A DNA stretch of 64,000 nt from Rarobacter faecitabidus. Its GTDB lineage: Bacteria; Actinomycetota; Actinomycetes; Actinomycetales; Cellulomonadaceae. The stretch spans positions 1,364,001 through 1,428,000 of the forward strand of contig NZ_VFOS01000001.1 of assembly GCF_006716265.1 (NCBI RefSeq). Direction: 5' to 3'. The stretch's first letter is position 1. Every line of letters starts with the position of its first letter. This document shows, one piece after another, positions 45,734 to 53,308 of the stretch. Under the pieces are notes generated by a model, which saw nothing but the letters and a program-made list of their open reading frames with translations, was not told the origin of the DNA and made no database searches. A program made the translations under genes and the position numbers.

Positions 45734-46114
45734 TCAGGAACCGGAGTTGCTCGCTGCCTGCTCTGCGGCGATGCTCGCGTGGACCTCTTCCATGTTCAGG
45801 TCCTTGATCGATCCGATCAGTTCCTCGAGCTGGGGTGCGCGGAGCGCTCCAGGCTGGGAGAAGACAAGGACTCCCTCGCGGAACGCCATGATGGTCGGGA
45901 TCGAGGTGATTCCCGCGGCCGCGGCGAGTTCCTGCTGCGCCTCAGTGTCGAGCTTGCCGAAGACGACGTCCTGGTGCTGCTCCGACGACGCCTCGAAGAC
46001 GGGACCGAAGCCGCGGCACGGCGCGCACCACTCCGCCCAGAAGTCGACGAGCACGATGTCGTTATCGCGAACGGTGTCGCTGAAGTTCTCTTTGGTGATC
46101 TCAATGGTCGACAT
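45734..46114 (-). CDS. trxA: Thioredoxin
   Basis: A 126-residue thioredoxin-fold redox protein. The active site is FWAEWCAPCRGFGP (Cys30, Cys33) with Ala instead of the usual Gly between the cysteines (WCAPC rather than WCGPC). TSIPTIMAFREG carries the cis-Pro. The C terminus extends 15-20 residues past the fold, ending EQAASNSGS. A GGG-rich site precedes ATG. It lies 37 nt upstream of the Zur-like gene, so they are probably co-transcribed. Confidence 0.93.
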   Translation of the reverse strand: MSTIEITKENFSDTVRDNDIVLVDFWAEWCAPCRGFGPVFEASSEQHQDVVFGKLDTEAQQELAAAAGITSIPTIMAFREGVLVFSQPGALRAPQLEELIGSIKDLNMEEVHASIAAEQAASNSGS

Positions 46115-46336
46115 GCAGTTCCCTTACCCCTTATCGCGCGCGTTGCGCTGCACAGTTCTTGTCCTTCACGCTGCATAACACTCTAGCGAGGGTATTTAAT
46201 CCGCGAAGACCTTGTTCACGAATCACTCACGGTGCCCGGGTGCCCGGCGGGGAATGAGGCGTGCGGCAGCCGTCCCCGCACGCCGGATTCAGCTCCCTTT
46301 TCATCGCCTGCTGCCCGCGCAGGTAGGGTTGTCGGC

Positions 46337-47104
46337 ATGGTTGACCTGAAAACGCCAAGCGAAATCGCGGGCATGCGCGAGGCAGGGCGCGTGGTGGCAC
46401 GCGCCCTCGATGCGATGCACAGGGTGAGCGCGCCGGGGGTATCGCTGCTCGACTTGGACGAGGCCGCCCGCGAAGTCCTGAAGTCCGCTGGCGCCACGTC
46501 CCCGTTCCTGGGATACCACCCCAATTGGGCGCCGTCTCCGTTCCCGGGCGTGGTTTGCGCTTCGGTCAACGACGCGATCGTGCATGGCGTTCCGACGAAG
46601 CAGGTGCTCGCTGACGGAGACCTCGTGTCACTCGATTTCGGGGCCGTGCTCGATGGCTGGTGCGGCGATTCGGCGATCAGTTTCATCGTCGGAGACGGGT
46701 CCGCCGAGGACCTAGCGCTGATCGATGCCACCCGGCAGGCACTCGCTGACGGCATAGCGGCCGCGCAGGTCGGCGGCCACATCGGCGACATCGGCCACGC
46801 GGTCAATGCCGTTGCCCGCCGGGGACGGTTCGGCAATCTGCCTGATCACGGCGGCCACGGCATTGGGCGCGAAATGCACATGGATCCGTTCGTCCCGAAC
46901 GAGGGCCGCCGCGGCAAGGGCTTGAAGTTGGCTCCGGGCCTCACCATCGCTATCGAGCCGATGTTCATCGCCGGCCGAAACGCGAACTACACCTATGACG
47001 ACGACGGCTGGACCATCCGTTCCGCCACCGGCCGCCGCGCCGCGCACTTCGAGCACACCATTGCCGTCACCGAGGATGGCCCGGTCATCCTCACGGCATT
47101 GTGA
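46337..47104 (+). CDS. map: Type I methionine aminopeptidase
   Basis: Removes the initiator Met from new proteins. The 255-residue enzyme has all five metal ligands in order: LVSLDFGAVLDGWCGDSA (two Asp), DHGGHGIGREMH (His), TIAIEPMF (Glu) and HFEHTIAVTEDG (Glu). VCASVNDAIVHGVP is the substrate motif. The frame is open from 46232, but homology begins at ATG 46337 and TAGGGT is exactly 7 nt upstream, so it is probably leaderless. Confidence 0.95.
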   Translation: MVDLKTPSEIAGMREAGRVVARALDAMHRVSAPGVSLLDLDEAAREVLKSAGATSPFLGYHPNWAPSPFPGVVCASVNDAIVHGVPTKQVLADGDLVSLDFGAVLDGWCGDSAISFIVGDGSAEDLALIDATRQALADGIAAAQVGGHIGDIGHAVNAVARRGRFGNLPDHGGHGIGREMHMDPFVPNEGRRGKGLKLAPGLTIAIEPMFIAGRNANYTYDDDGWTIRSATGRRAAHFEHTIAVTEDGPVILTAL

Positions 47105-47173
47105 CGCCCAGCGCTGTGATATCCAGCATCGCGGCCTCGCTTGGCGCCGATGGCCCCTGTAACGAAATCTCCG

Positions 47174-47199
47174 ACCTGACGCGTCAGGTGGGGTACCCC
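47174..47199. promoter_or_regulatory. Two adjacent palindromes between map and orn
   Basis: ACCTGACGCGTCAGGT (47174-47189) is a perfect 16-bp palindrome, followed at once by GGGGTACCCC (47190-47199). They lie 11 nt upstream of the orn -10 box (TAGGCT at 47210). They could be an operator for orn or the terminator of map. Confidence 0.45.
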
Positions 47200-47222
47200 C
47201 AATCAGCGATAGGCTAAACAGC

Positions 47223-47876
47223 GTGTCAAACAACCAAGCCCCCGCTGGCCGCATCGTCTGGATCGACTGCGAGATGACCGGCCTCGATCTTGAGTCGGAT
47301 GCCCTCATTGAGGTGGCTGCCGTCGTGACCGAGTCGGATCTGACTCCGCTTGACCGAGGCATCGACGTGGTCATCAAGCCGCCCGCCGCGGCGGTGGAGA
47401 ACATGGGCGACTTCGTGCGCAACATGCACACCACGTCCGGGCTGATCACGGAGCTGGATGGCGGGCTGTCCCTGGCCGAGGCCGAGCGGCAGGTCCTCGA
47501 ATACGTGAAGCAGTGGGTGCCAGACGCACGCAAGGCTCCGTTGGCGGGTAACTCCGTCGGTACCGACAAGGCGTTCCTGGAGCGCGACTTCCCGCTCCTG
47601 TCCGAGCACCTGCACTACCGGATCATCGATGTCTCGTCCATCAAGGAGCTCGCGCGCCGCTGGTACCCGCGGGTCTACTTCGCCTCGCCGGAGAAGCACG
47701 GTGGCCACCGTGCGCTCGCCGACATCCTCGAAAGCATCGATGAGCTGCGCTACTACCGTGCCGCGCTGTTCCCGTCGGATGCCGGACCTGACTCCAACAC
47801 GGCACGTTCGATCGCTTCAATGATCGCCGCGGGGTCCTATTCGGGCACGATCACCGCCGGCAAGGCCCAGCGGTAA
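47223..47876 (+). CDS. orn: Oligoribonuclease
   Basis: A 217-residue DEDDh 3'-5' exonuclease that clears short RNAs such as pGpG. Catalytic motifs: IVWIDCEMTGLDLESD (Asp, Glu), LAGNSVGTDKAFLERD (Asp) and GGHRALADILES (His, Asp). The GTG start has no ribosome binding site; TAGGCT lies exactly 7 nt upstream, indicating a leaderless transcript. Confidence 0.96.
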   Translation: MSNNQAPAGRIVWIDCEMTGLDLESDALIEVAAVVTESDLTPLDRGIDVVIKPPAAAVENMGDFVRNMHTTSGLITELDGGLSLAEAERQVLEYVKQWVPDARKAPLAGNSVGTDKAFLERDFPLLSEHLHYRIIDVSSIKELARRWYPRVYFASPEKHGGHRALADILESIDELRYYRAALFPSDAGPDSNTARSIASMIAAGSYSGTITAGKAQR

Positions 47877-47965
47877 GGACGATTCGGCAATTCGCGGATG
47901 ACCGGCTAGAATCGTCTGCGGCCCACTGCGGTGGGAAGTCCTTCCGCCTCATGCGGAACGGCGAT

Positions 47966-48042
47966 GGTGGCTATAGCTCAGTTGGTAGAGCACCGCGTTG
48001 TGGTCGCGGGGGTCGCGGGTTCGAGTCCCGTTAGCCACCCCA
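47966..48042 (+). tRNA. tRNA-His (GTG)
   Basis: Acceptor GTGGCTA pairs with TAGCCAC, with an extra 5' G (G-1 at 47966) opposite the discriminator C, the hallmark of tRNA-His. The anticodon loop is TTGTGGT (GTG). CCA is encoded at 48040-48042. It marks the left edge of the mobile region. Confidence 0.97.
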
Positions 48043-49316
48043 AATGGGAGAGGGTCAAACCCTCGACAAGAGTCACCACTCTTTGTCCGGGTTGAACCTC
48101 TCCCTTCTTTTTCGCGTCAGCCGCCCAGTTGAGTGCGTTCATCTGCTCCTCCGTGTCGCAGAGTGACCCGAAGGGTCGCTCGTACTCGACCCACACATCC
48201 CCGTCTTCCTCGATGAAGATCCGATGGAAGAACGCCTGGTTACACAGCCGCCGGTTTGCGTCATCGGCGCGCTGGTACACACTCACTATGTTGGCGAGCA
48301 GCCCGAGCGAATCATCGAGGTTCGCCCGTGCTGACGCATACTCGTCGTGATGCGCTTCAAGCCGGTGTTGAATGTCACCGATCTGGTTCGCGATGCGATC
48401 TTGCTCCTGCTTCAACAGGTCGATCGGCACCGCCCGCGCATAGTGAGCCTGCAACAGCTTCATTCGCTCATCATCGAGACGGTCGCGCTCGCCCGTCAGC
48501 CGCGAAAGCTCTTTCGTCTCATTCGCCATGAGCAGGTCGAAGTCGGCGTGGATCTTCCCGGCAAGGTCCTGCCGCAGAGCGGGTGACACCTCGATCATCT
48601 CGTAGTACTTCTCGATGAGCCGCTCGACATCTTCGATGAGCATCGCCTGCCGGGTGCACTCGGTCTTTCCCGAGTGCCTTCCCGAGCACACGAAATACGG
48701 GTAGATGTTCCCGTGCCGGTTCTTCGCATTGTTGATAATCAGGCGTTCGCCGCACTGGCCGCAATAGACCGAGCCCTTCAAGTAGTGGTCATGCACTTGG
48801 GTCGCGTCAGCAGCTGACTTGTCACCGCTTGCACCTGATACCAGACCTCTTTCGGCACGATCGCTTCGTGGCTGCCCTTGTAGGTTGCGCCTTTGAACCT
48901 CACATCGCCCTTGTAGTACGGGTTCGACAGCAACCGGTGCAGGGTTGAGATCGCTATCGGCTTCGAGGGGCGCTTCGGTGTCGGCAGGGTGGTGAGCCCA
49001 CGGGCGATCAGTTCGCGATGGATCTGAGAGAGCTGCCACCTGCCGGATGCGTACACCTGGAACGCCCACGTAATGTGCGGCGCACGCTCTTCGTCGACTT
49101 GTACGGTGCGGTTCTCGCGGCCGCGCTCGTCGCGCACACCCGCATTCACATAGCCGATCGGTGCTCGATTCGTGGTGCCACCCTGCGCGGCCTTTTGAGT
49201 GAGCCCCTTCACTGTTTCGGTAGCGAGGTTGCGTGAGTAGAACTCGGCGATCGAGGACATGATGCCGTGCAGCAGACCCAAATCGAATGAGCTGAGTCTC
49301 TAACAAACCCAGGGCG
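47978..49316 (-). pseudogene. Large serine recombinase, truncated and frameshifted
   Basis: Remnant of a phage/ICE-type serine integrase. The N-terminal resolvase domain with the catalytic Ser is missing; the fragment begins at LHGIMSSIAEFYSRNLATE near 49281. It continues through the recombinase domain (GYVNAGVRDERGR, ISTLHRLLSNPYYKG) to a frameshift near 48810-48835. The other frame then gives the zinc-ribbon (YCGQCGERLIINN, YFVCSGRH) and a coiled coil. The tail (KKKGEVQPGQRVVTL, then LTLSHLGWLTGLEP) is encoded by the tRNA-His terminator hairpin and antisense to the tRNA itself. At 49316-49321 it abuts the cut TrbL-like gene. Confidence 0.85.
48046..48112 (+). terminator. Terminator of tRNA-His
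   Basis: GGGAGAGGGTCAAACCC pairs with GGGTTGAACCTCTCCC (one bulge), with a second smaller hairpin inside, followed by TTCTTTTT. It starts 3 nt after the tRNA. On the other strand it encodes the recombinase tail. Confidence 0.85.
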
Positions 49317-49318
49317 CT

Positions 49319-49513
49319 TCAGATGTAGCCAGGCTTGGTGACATCCACCAGCGTCGTGGTGTCGAACACCGACCAAATCGCCTCGAACACCCACCCCGCG
49401 GCGGCACCCATCGCCTGGGCGAGCCAATCGAACGGGGCCGCCACCAGAGAAGCGGCCCCTTCGCCGACGGCATCGCAGACCGAGGAGATCACGGGAACGT
49501 CGCACACACCCAT
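49319..49513 (-). pseudogene. TrbL/VirB6-like conjugation protein, N-terminal fragment
   Basis: Only the first 64 codons of a conjugal membrane protein remain. MGVCDVPVISSVCDAVGEG and WLAQAMGAAAGWVFEAIWSVFDTTTLVDVT match the start of the TrbL-type proteins found after DUF6112 genes in actinobacterial integrative elements. Full members have several hundred residues; here a TGA follows VTKPGYI, and two bases later the recombinase fragment begins. The start could also be an upstream GTG. The position right after the two DUF6112 genes supports the assignment. Confidence 0.7.
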
Positions 49514-49545
49514 CACGAACACCAGCACTCTCGACGACAGGCGGG

Positions 49546-49866
49546 TCAGACGGACTGGCCGACGTTCCAGAAGAAGTTGACGAGCGTGACGCTCGCACCG
49601 CATATCACCGCTGCGCCGCAGGAGACGAGGACGCCGATCTTCCCGCGCGAGGCGAGGTGCGGGTTGGAGGAGTGAGCGCCGAAGCCCCATACGATCGCGG
49701 ACACGATTAGCGCGAGCACGGACAGGATGAGGCCGATGGTCATCACCGCGCCGACGATGGTACGGAGCTGGTTGATCCCCGGCAACCCGTTGGTGTTGGG
49801 GTCGATGTTGATGTCCATCGGCACCAGCAGCGGCGCGGACATGACGTTGGCGAGCAGATCGAACAC
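49546..49866 (-). CDS. DUF6112-family conjugation-associated membrane protein (copy 2)
   Basis: A 106-residue membrane protein with a short hydrophobic start, the segment MDINIDPNTNGLPGINQLR, and two strong membrane helices (IVGAVMTIGLILSVLALIVS and IGVLVSCGAAVICGASVTLV). The family travels in pairs within actinobacterial conjugation modules; size and two helices recall VirB2/VirB3-like subunits, though that is inference. GTG 49866 follows AAGGAGACTC. It is paralogous to the next gene upstream. Confidence 0.8.
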   Translation of the reverse strand: MFDLLANVMSAPLLVPMDINIDPNTNGLPGINQLRTIVGAVMTIGLILSVLALIVSAIVWGFGAHSSNPHLASRGKIGVLVSCGAAVICGASVTLVNFFWNVGQSV

Positions 49867-50011
49867 GGTGAGTCTCCTTGGCGACGGGCGGCCCGCCCAC
49901 GAACTCGCAGACGGGGTACACGCCACAGGTGCACCCCGTGACCCCCCGAAGCGGAGACGACGATGCCCACGTCGGCGAGGACGTGGGCATCAAGCTCAGA
50001 GATGTTCGACG

Positions 50012-50278
50012 TCAGAGCTGTTGGCCGAGGTTGAGGAGCCAGTTCATCCAGGCGACGCCGCCTCCGGCGAGGACGGCGGCACCGACGGAGACGAGGACAC
50101 CGATGCGGCCTTTGCTGGCGGTCGTGTAGTTACCGTGGGCCGTCGCGATCGCCCAGACGATCGCCGAGACGATCAGCATGAGGACGGCGACGATCAGGAC
50201 GAATGTCAGGAGCGCACCGACCACGGCACGGAGGTCACCGATGCCGCCGAGCCCGTCGAAGTCGGGAAAGACACCCAT
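50012..50278 (-). CDS. DUF6112-family conjugation-associated membrane protein (copy 1)
   Basis: An 88-residue membrane protein. It begins MGVFPDFDGLGGIGDLRAVVG, followed by two membrane helices (LLTFVLIVAVLMLIVSAIVW and GVLVSVGAAVLAGGGVAWM) and ends NWLLNLGQQL. The layout (IGxLRxxVGALLT, small basic loop SKGRIGVLV) is the same as copy 2. GAGGTGA precedes ATG. The arsC stop lies 130 nt upstream on the same strand. Confidence 0.8.
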   Translation of the reverse strand: MGVFPDFDGLGGIGDLRAVVGALLTFVLIVAVLMLIVSAIVWAIATAHGNYTTASKGRIGVLVSVGAAVLAGGGVAWMNWLLNLGQQL

Positions 50279-50407
50279 CGCCGATCACCTCACCAGCGAA
50301 GTCGGATGATCGAAGTGCCGGGGTTCTGGGTTTCGGTGGAGCCGGGTGAGTGGTGCGCGCTTCATGCTGTGCAGGTGCGTCGGGCGCTCCTGGGACGGCG
50401 GGCTGGG

Positions 50408-50812
50408 TCAGGTGAGTTGGGTGATGAGGTCGCGGATGCGGGCCTCGATTTCGTTCCGGATCGGTCGGACGGCCTCGATGCCCTGTCCGGCGGGGTCGTC
50501 GAGCTGCCAGTCTTCGTAGCGTTTGCCGGGGAAGATCGGGCAGGTGTCGCCGCAGCCCATCGTGATGACGACATCGGCTGTTCTCACGGCGTCGGTGGTG
50601 AGGAGCTTGGGGCGCTCGGCGGTGATATCGACGCCGACCTCGCGCATGGCGTCGATGACGGCGGGGTTGAGTTGGTCGGCGGGTTCGGACCCGGCGGAGC
50701 GAACCTCGATCTGGTCCCCAGCCAGGTGAGTGAGGAGGCCGGCGGCCATTTGGGAACGGCCGGCGTTGTGGACGCAGACGAACAGGACGGTCGGCTTGGG
50801 CGTGGTGGTCAT
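50408..50812 (-). CDS. arsC: Arsenate reductase (LMW-phosphatase type)
   Basis: Reduces arsenate to arsenite for export. The 134-residue protein has the phosphatase loop FVCVHNAGRSQMAA (nucleophile Cys13) and a second Cys pair region MGCGDTCPIFPG; this is the thioredoxin/mycothiol-coupled class rather than the glutaredoxin class. Its ATG overlaps the acr3 stop (ATGA), so translation is coupled. It is the last gene of arsM-acr3-arsC. Confidence 0.94.
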   Translation of the reverse strand: MTTTPKPTVLFVCVHNAGRSQMAAGLLTHLAGDQIEVRSAGSEPADQLNPAVIDAMREVGVDITAERPKLLTTDAVRTADVVITMGCGDTCPIFPGKRYEDWQLDDPAGQGIEAVRPIRNEIEARIRDLITQLT

Positions 50813-51921
50813 CGTGGGCTCGTTTCGGGTTGGTAGGGGTCGGTGTGGAACCAGCGTCTGGCCGCCCATAGGGAGACGTAGACGAGGGCGACGAGGACGG
50901 GGACTTCGATGAGGGGGCCGACCACGCCGGCGAGGGCTTGGCCGGAGGTGGCGCCGAAGGTGCCGATCGCGACGGCGATGGCGAGTTCGAAGTTGTTGCC
51001 TGCGGCGGTGAACGCGAGGGTTGTGGAGCGGGCGTAGCCGAGGCCGAGGCTCTTGCCGAGTAGCAGTCCGGTGAACCACATGAGGGCGAAGTAGACCAGC
51101 AACGGCAGCGCGATCCGGGCCACATCGAGCGGGTTCGATGTGATCGCTTCGCCTTGGAGTGCGAACAGCAGCACGATGGTGAACAGCAGTCCGTAGAGCG
51201 CCCAGGGTCCGATGCGCGGGAGGAACGTGTCCTCATACCAGGCCCGGTCTCGGCGGTGCTCGCCGATCCAGCGGGAGGCGAACCCGGCGATGAGCGGGAT
51301 GCCGAGGAAGACCAGGACGTTGAGCGCGATCTTGGCGACCGACACGTCGAGGCCCTGGGTGTCGAGGCCGAGCCATCCGGGGAGGACGGTGAGGTAGAAC
51401 CAGCCGAGGAACGAGAACGCGATGACTTGGAAGATCGAGTTGATCGCAACGAGCACGGCGGTGGCTTCGCGGTCGCCGCAGGCGAGGTCGTTCCAGATCA
51501 CGACCATCGCGATGCAGCGGGCGAGGCCGACGATGATGAGTCCGGTGCGGTATTCGGCCAGGTCGGGCAGGAACACCCAGGCGAGGGCGAACATCACCGC
51601 CGGGCCGACCAGCCAGTTCAGCACCAGCGACGACACCAGGAGCTTCTTGTCGCCGGTGACGGCGGCCACCTTGTCGTAGCGGACATTCGCCAGCACCGGA
51701 TACATCATCACCAGCAGACCCAGGCCGATCGGCACCGAGATGCCGGCCACCTCCATGCGGGTGAGCACGTCGGCCAGGGCGGGGATGAAGCGGCCGAGCA
51801 GGAGCCCGGCGATCATCGCGAGGCCGATCCAGGCCGGCAGCCATCGGTCGAGCGTCGACAACCGCCGCACCCCGACGACGGCCGGGGCCGTCGCTGTGCT
51901 CACGCCGTTTGCGCTGGTCAC
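50809..51921 (-). CDS. acr3: Arsenite efflux permease ACR3
   Basis: A 370-residue membrane carrier with ten predicted helices that exports arsenite. Diagnostic ACR3 motifs are GLARCIAMVVIWNDLACGD, with the conserved Cys needed for transport, and AFTAAGNNFELAIAVAIGTFG. The start is GTG, overlapping the arsM stop as GTGA, and the end overlaps arsC, so the three genes are tightly coupled. Confidence 0.95.
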   Translation of the reverse strand: MTSANGVSTATAPAVVGVRRLSTLDRWLPAWIGLAMIAGLLLGRFIPALADVLTRMEVAGISVPIGLGLLVMMYPVLANVRYDKVAAVTGDKKLLVSSLVLNWLVGPAVMFALAWVFLPDLAEYRTGLIIVGLARCIAMVVIWNDLACGDREATAVLVAINSIFQVIAFSFLGWFYLTVLPGWLGLDTQGLDVSVAKIALNVLVFLGIPLIAGFASRWIGEHRRDRAWYEDTFLPRIGPWALYGLLFTIVLLFALQGEAITSNPLDVARIALPLLVYFALMWFTGLLLGKSLGLGYARSTTLAFTAAGNNFELAIAVAIGTFGATSGQALAGVVGPLIEVPVLVALVYVSLWAARRWFHTDPYQPETSPR

Positions 51922-52781
51922 GCGGCGGGTTTGGTGGCGCGGATGATCGCCGAGTGCATGCCGTTGGCGGCTTCATGGGTGAACTCCACGCTCGCGTCGG
52001 TGAACCCGACTGCAGCGAGCCCGTCGATGTATTCGCTCTTGGAGAGGGCTCCGGCGATGCAGCCGACGTAGGAGCCGCGCTCGGCGCGCTGCTCGGGGGT
52101 GAGGTGGTCTTCGGCGACGACATCGGAGACCCCGATCCGTCCGCCGGGGGTCAGGACGCGGAACATCTCGGCGAGCACGGCGGGCTTGTCGGTGGAGAGG
52201 TTGATGACGCAGTTGGAGATCACCACGTCCACCGAGCCATCGGGCAGGGGCACGTTCTCGATGGTGCCCTTCAGGAACTCGACGTTGGTGGCTTCGGCTT
52301 TGGCCGCGTTCTCGCGGGCGAGGTCCAGCATCTCGTCGGTCATGTCCACCCCGTAGGCGAACCCCGTGGGGCCGACCCGCTTGGCGGAAAGCAGCACGTC
52401 GATGCCGCCGCCGGAGCCGAGGTCGAGGACTCGCTCGCCCTCGTGCAGCTCGGCCACGGCGGTCGGGTTCCCGCAGCCCAGGCTCGCTTCGACCGCCTCG
52501 ATCGGCAGCCCGGCGGTGGTCGCGGCGTCGTAGAGGCCCGCGCCGAAGCTCCGCTCCGCCGCGCTTGTGTCGCCGCAGCACGACGACTCGGCCTGCTCAA
52601 TCTTCGGCGTTACCGCGCCCTGTCCGTCGGGTGTACCACCACAACACGACGTACTCCGAAAGCCATCCTCGACCAGCAGGTCCGCGTTGCGGGTGCCCGC
52701 CTTGACCGCAGTCGCGGCTCCGGCGTAGCGGGCGCGAACCTGCTCCCGCAGCTCGGCTGTGTCGGTGGTGTTCTCGGTCAT
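51918..52781 (-). CDS. arsM: Arsenite methyltransferase
   Basis: A SAM-dependent enzyme that methylates arsenite, in some bacteria giving volatile or more readily oxidised species. The 287-residue product has the SAM motif VLDLGSGGGIDVLLSA, VISNCVINLSTDK with the arsenic-binding Cys, and SYVGCIAGAL with a further Cys. An N-terminal region holds two Cys pairs (STSCCGG and ESSCCGD), typical of bacterial ArsM. The frame opens at 53093, but ATG 52781 has GGAGC upstream and avoids the operator. First gene of the leftward ars unit. Confidence 0.94.
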   Translation of the reverse strand: MTENTTDTAELREQVRARYAGAATAVKAGTRNADLLVEDGFRSTSCCGGTPDGQGAVTPKIEQAESSCCGDTSAAERSFGAGLYDAATTAGLPIEAVEASLGCGNPTAVAELHEGERVLDLGSGGGIDVLLSAKRVGPTGFAYGVDMTDEMLDLARENAAKAEATNVEFLKGTIENVPLPDGSVDVVISNCVINLSTDKPAVLAEMFRVLTPGGRIGVSDVVAEDHLTPEQRAERGSYVGCIAGALSKSEYIDGLAAVGFTDASVEFTHEAANGMHSAIIRATKPAA

Positions 52782-52815
52782 GGCGTGCTCCGTTCGTGTC
52801 GGATGGATCAAGTCA

Positions 52816-52851
52816 TATTGATGATGGTCGATGCATCGACAGATGTCAATA
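52816..52851. promoter_or_regulatory. ArsR operator between arsR and arsM
   Basis: A 36-bp nested dyad: TATTGA at 52816 mirrors TCAATA at 52846, centred on the perfect palindrome GTCGATGCATCGAC (52827-52840). A -35-like TCGACA (52836-52841) lies in it, 18 nt before the arsR -10 TAGAGT (52860). ArsR binding would silence both divergent promoters (inference from position). Confidence 0.82.
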
Positions 52852-52872
52852 CGTGGGGGTAGAGTGGGCACC

Positions 52873-53253
52873 ATGACGACTTTGCTGCCTCTGCTGACCA
52901 CGGATGCGTCCGGGTGCTGTGCGCCGGTTACCGCGGGCGTGATGGACGTGGAGGACGCGCAGCGGCTGGCGCGGGTGTTCAAGGCGTTGGGCGATCCGAC
53001 CAGGGTGCGGCTGCTGTCGATGATCGCCACACAGTCCGGCGGCGAGTCATGTGTGTGCGACCTGACCGAGCCAGTCGGCCTGTCCCAGCCCACCGTGTCG
53101 CATCACATGAAGCAGCTCGTCGACGCCGGCCTGGTCACCCGTGAGCAGCGCGGCAGGTGGGCCTACTACACGCTCGTCCCTGAGACGCTGGCGATGCTCT
53201 CCGGCGTGCTCGATCCGCAGGCGTCGCGCGCTGGTACCGGTTCGTCCTGCTGA
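52873..53253 (+). CDS. arsR: Arsenite-responsive repressor ArsR
   Basis: A 126-residue winged-helix repressor. HTH: LGDPTRVRLLSMIA, then LSQPTVSHHMKQLVDAGLV. Candidate arsenite-binding cysteines are CVC in GGESCVCDLTEPV, the CC in DASGCCAPVT near the N terminus, and the final Cys. ATG 52873 is chosen because TAGAGT lies exactly 7 nt upstream (leaderless); the in-frame start at 52831 would lie inside the operator. Confidence 0.93.
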   Translation: MTTLLPLLTTDASGCCAPVTAGVMDVEDAQRLARVFKALGDPTRVRLLSMIATQSGGESCVCDLTEPVGLSQPTVSHHMKQLVDAGLVTREQRGRWAYYTLVPETLAMLSGVLDPQASRAGTGSSC

Positions 53254-53308
53254 GTCACCGAACGTTGCAGTGGCGTAAGGAATCCTGCGCTAGACGCAAT
53301 TTCCGACA

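Noticed and set aside
50235-51449. 404-codon reverse-strand frame over acr3 and arsC
   Set aside because: Ser/Arg/Pro-rich out-of-frame reading; the correct frames show ACR3 and ArsC motifs with coupled starts.
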